From: Clostridia bacterium
Lineage (GTDB): Bacteria; Bacillota; Clostridia; Oscillospirales; CAG-272
Direction of reading: 5' to 3'
DNA length: 32,576 bases
Assembly: GCA_017621655.1 (NCBI GenBank)
Contig: JAGASS010000055.1
Location: 1 to 32,576, forward strand
Below are positions 31,015-32,576 of this stretch, piece after piece. Under the pieces are notes generated by a model. It made no database searches. It saw only the letters and a list, made by a program, of their open reading frames with translations, and was not told the DNA's origin. The position numbers and the translations under genes are program-made. Position 1 is the stretch's first letter. Each line of letters begins with the position of its first letter.

Positions 31015-31845
31015 ATGATAGTTAAAGAGCTTGATCTGAAATTGGATTATGAAAAGGCGGGGCTTCCTACCCCGACCGTCACGCCGAAATTCATCGGCTT
31101 TATCCCTAAAAATTATGACGAATACTGCGAGGGCAGACGTCGTCCTGCGGTCCTCGTTCTTCCGGGCGGCGGATACCACTACACCTCCGAGCGTGAGGCA
31201 ACTCCTATTGCGCTTGAGTTTCTCACCTGCGGTGCGGCTGCCTTCGTTCTTCGTTATTCCGTGTCTCCTGACCGTTTTCCGATCTCGGTCTGTCAGGTAT
31301 ACGCGGCAATTAAGCAGATAAGAGAAAATGCGGACGAATGGAACATCGACCCGAACAACATCGCGGTCATCGGCTTCTCGGCGGGCGGACACCTTGCCGC
31401 TTCAAGCGGAGTTCTCTGGAATACAGAGATCATAAGAAAGTGCGGCTTTACGGACGATAGCCACAAGCCAAACGGAATGATCCTGTGCTATCCCGTAATA
31501 ACGGGCGGCGAAAAGGCGCATAGAGGTTCGTTTGAGCATCTGCTCGGCGAAAACGCCGATCCCGAAATGGTTGAGTATCTTTCTCTTGAAAACCGTGTCA
31601 CTTCCGACACGCCGAGAGCGTTCATCTGGCACACCTATGAGGACGACTGCGTTCCCGTTGAAAATTCCCTTCTCTTCGCGAGCGCGCTCGTTAAGAACGG
31701 CATCTCGACCGAGCTTCATATCTATCCTCATTTCAGACACGGTCTGAGTCTTGCAAATGATCTTCTGTGTACCGACTACACTCCGAGAATGTCCAAGGTG
31801 GCGTCCTGGATACCTCTCGCAAAAGAGTGGCTGATGAAGGATTAA
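31015..31845 (+). CDS. Alpha/beta hydrolase, BD-FAE/esterase-lipase type
   Basis: The 276-residue product has PGGGYHYTS (oxyanion hole, HGGG-type with Pro first), the nucleophile elbow GFSAGG (Ser about 124), an Asp in TYEDDCVP and a His in FRHGLSLA. It has no signal peptide and should be cytosolic. It probably removes acetyl or feruloyl groups from sugar esters, like other members of this branch; the substrate is uncertain. It starts 8 bases after smpB with GAGG as ribosome binding site, so it sits in the smpB transcript although no functional link is known. Confidence 0.9.
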   Translation: MIVKELDLKLDYEKAGLPTPTVTPKFIGFIPKNYDEYCEGRRRPAVLVLPGGGYHYTSEREATPIALEFLTCGAAAFVLRYSVSPDRFPISVCQVYAAIKQIRENADEWNIDPNNIAVIGFSAGGHLAASSGVLWNTEIIRKCGFTDDSHKPNGMILCYPVITGGEKAHRGSFEHLLGENADPEMVEYLSLENRVTSDTPRAFIWHTYEDDCVPVENSLLFASALVKNGISTELHIYPHFRHGLSLANDLLCTDYTPRMSKVASWIPLAKEWLMKD

Positions 31846-31847
31846 TT

Positions 31848-31861
31848 GGGGCTTTCGCCCC
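31848..31861 (+). other. Hairpin directly before tmRNA
   Basis: GGGGC-TTTC-GCCCC follows the hydrolase stop by 2 bases and ends 6 bases before the tmRNA 5' end. It has no T tract, so it is more likely a processing or stability element than a terminator. Confidence 0.5.
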
Positions 31862-31867
31862 ATATAT

Positions 31868-32229
31868 GGGTCCGTAAAGGTTTCGACGGGGATCTAGATG
31901 CGAGGTAAGCGAGCAGAGCTGAGACAATCTCTTAAAAGGTCTCACTTTAAAATTAAACGCTAATAACGAATTAGTAGCTGCCTAACGGCAGGCCGCGGCT
32001 CATATAATGCCGCCCGTTCCCCCGAGAGTACTGCGGCTCGGTAAGGAGCGTCATTTAGCAGTGAACGTGCGCGGTGAGTTGCTCTTATAGCCGCCACGGA
32101 TAAAAGAGCTGCCTCCCCCGATCTTTGTCGGTTTGGCGACGGGGAGGGAGAACACCAAGCCGAATACGCTCGTAGAAAGCTTCGTGGAAGGATTTTCGGA
32201 CAGGGGTTCGATTCCCCTCGGATCCACCA
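31868..32229 (+). ncRNA. ssrA: Transfer-messenger RNA (tmRNA), 362 bases
   Basis: The 5' end GGGTCCG pairs with CGGATCC at the 3' end (one G-U) to form the tRNA-like acceptor stem, followed by A and an encoded CCA (32226-32229). The T-arm is AGGGG-TTCGATT-CCCCT (32202-32218). The 5' side has the conserved TTTCGACGGGGAT. The tag reading frame at 31959-31985 reads GCT AAT AAC GAA TTA GTA GCT GCC TAA, giving ANNELVAA. Several pseudoknot-like GC stretches lie downstream. It rescues stalled ribosomes with SmpB, and its tag marks proteins for ClpXP-type proteases. Confidence 0.97.
31959..31985 (+). other. tmRNA tag reading frame
   Basis: The resume codon is most likely GCT (Ala) at 31959, giving the eight-residue tag ANNELVAA and then TAA. 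In-frame codons before it (AAA TTA AAC) would add more residues, but an Ala resume codon is the norm. The VAA end is a usual type of degradation signal. Confidence 0.85.
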
Positions 32230-32270
32230 AAAACAAAAAACACACCCTCGTGGTGTGTTTTTTGTTTTTG
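32230..32270 (+). terminator. Terminator of tmRNA
   Basis: A long perfect stem (AAAACAAAAAACACACC against GGTGTGTTTTTTGTTTT) closes a short loop (CTCGT) and ends in a T tract. It begins right after the encoded CCA. Confidence 0.92.
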
Positions 32271-32281
32271 ATTTGATTGAT

Positions 32282-32360
32282 GGAGGGAATCGAACGGGTC
32301 GGTAGTGAATGACTGCCGGGGGCAGTCAGAGCCGACCCTGACCGAGCCCGCAGGCGAGAC
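32282..32360. repeat. Nested hairpin element between two copies of the tmRNA 3' end
   Basis: GGGTCGG (from 32296) pairs with CCGACCC, with an inner hairpin TGACTGCC/GGCAGTCA around GGG. The inner core (TGCCGGGGGCA) matches the palindrome at the left edge of the window. GGAGGGAATCGAAC at 32282-32295 is the reverse complement of a T-arm-like GTTCGATTCCCTCC. A minus-strand open frame covering this and tmRNA is not a gene. Confidence 0.6.
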
Positions 32361-32383
32361 CGACTCCCCTCGGATCCACCAAA
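32361..32383 (+). repeat. Second copy of the tmRNA 3' end (att-like)
   Basis: TCCCCTCGGATCCACCAAA is identical to the end of tmRNA (32213-32231); with four flanking bases the match is 22 of 23. The copies are 152 bases apart in direct orientation, as left by integration of an element into the 3' end of ssrA. Confidence 0.65.
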
Positions 32384-32388
32384 CAAGT

Positions 32389-32430
32389 TAAAGGCGAACT
32401 CATTTTCTTTGGGAGATGGGTTCGCCTTTA
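32389..32430. other. Hairpin of unknown role
   Basis: TAAAGGCGAAC and GTTCGCCTTTA form an 11-bp stem with a 20-base loop. It could be a terminator on either strand, but the T tracts are short. Confidence 0.4.
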
Positions 32431-32466
32431 TCGCTTATTTCAAAATCTACATTCCCTGTCATCTAA

Positions 32467-32494
32467 AAAAGCACCTGCCGAAGCAGGTGCTTTT
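32467..32494 (-). terminator. Terminator of the second peptide gene
   Basis: It is identical in its 28 bases to the hairpin at 109-136 and lies 12 bases after the stop codon of the partial peptide gene. Confidence 0.88.
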
Positions 32495-32506
32495 CTTTGT
32501 TTGTTA

Positions 32507-32576
32507 TTACTCGCCGAAGGGGTTGAAGCCCGGGAACGCGAACGAACCGAGAGCAAAGTCAAGTCCGGAGGAAGTA
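32507..32576 (-). CDS. Second copy of the 43-residue peptide gene, 3' part only
   Basis: The C-terminal 22 residues and stop codon are visible; the rest is beyond the window. The protein sequence (TSSGLDFALGSF... to FGE) is the same as in the copy at 149-280. The only two base changes within the coding part are silent (GGC TCC against GGT TCG). The gene in front of it cannot be seen. Confidence 0.75.
   Translation of the reverse strand, partial: TSSGLDFALGSFAFPGFNPFGE

Noticed and set aside
32051..32386. A 111-codon minus-strand frame with DPRGIEPLSE
   Set aside because: It is the reverse complement of tmRNA and its terminator, a familiar kind of false protein.

Overview
The window comes from a low-to-mid GC Gram-positive bacterium, most likely an uncultured gut or rumen member of the Clostridia (Oscillospirales-like). 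I infer this from AAGGAG-type ribosome binding sites, TTGACA/TATAAT promoters with a TG extended -10, clostridial protein families (DUF3783, popT/DUF368, the yabB-rsmI pair, PolA with a worn-out exonuclease domain), and dispersed palindromic intergenic repeats. The species cannot be fixed from sequence alone.

Region 1 (1-6310, minus strand) is the least ordinary part. A four-gene operon encodes an HPr-kinase-like ATPase, a stand-alone PqqD/RRE-type protein, a small S24/S26-type serine peptidase and an NTP_transf_5 nucleotidyltransferase. Downstream on the same strand lie a 999-residue secreted protein with beta-sandwich repeats and a Cys/His-rich section, and a 43-residue peptide gene with a strong ribosome binding site and its own UUCG-loop terminator. 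A second copy of the peptide gene's 3' half plus terminator (110 of 113 bases identical, all coding changes silent) runs off the right edge of the window. Kinase, RRE and nucleotidyltransferase genes of these types are known from some lasso-peptide clusters, but no cyclase is present here. I propose, as inference, an unrecognised peptide-modification or export system.

Region 2 (6322-11102, minus strand) holds housekeeping genes: a G5/M23 cell-wall peptidase, then an operon of a PLP aminotransferase, a TrmN6/YabB-like methyltransferase and RsmI.

Region 3 (11122-23809, plus strand) is a long aromatic amino acid run from one strong promoter: pheA, aroB, aroC, an aroE-aroK fusion, aroA, tyrA, a DAHP synthase, htpG, an unrecognised 300-residue protein and a phosphohexomutase. 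Every step from DAHP to prephenate, and on to phenylpyruvate and 4-hydroxyphenylpyruvate, is present except 3-dehydroquinate dehydratase (aroD/aroQ). The 300-residue protein resembles a stripped-down prephenate dehydratase/ACT protein and could be a regulator. Two of the gaps (aroB-aroC and aroA-tyrA) are filled by repeat elements.

Region 4 (23830-31845, plus strand) has a 112-residue hypothetical gene with its own promoter and terminator, a UvrD/PcrA-like helicase, a DUF3783 protein, a PopT-like undecaprenyl-phosphate translocase, DNA polymerase I, SmpB and an alpha/beta hydrolase.

Region 5 (31846-32576) contains tmRNA (ssrA) encoding the tag ANNELVAA, a strong terminator, a second copy of the tmRNA 3' end that looks like an integration scar, and the second peptide gene entering from the right. 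SmpB and tmRNA lie within 900 bases and may share a transcript.
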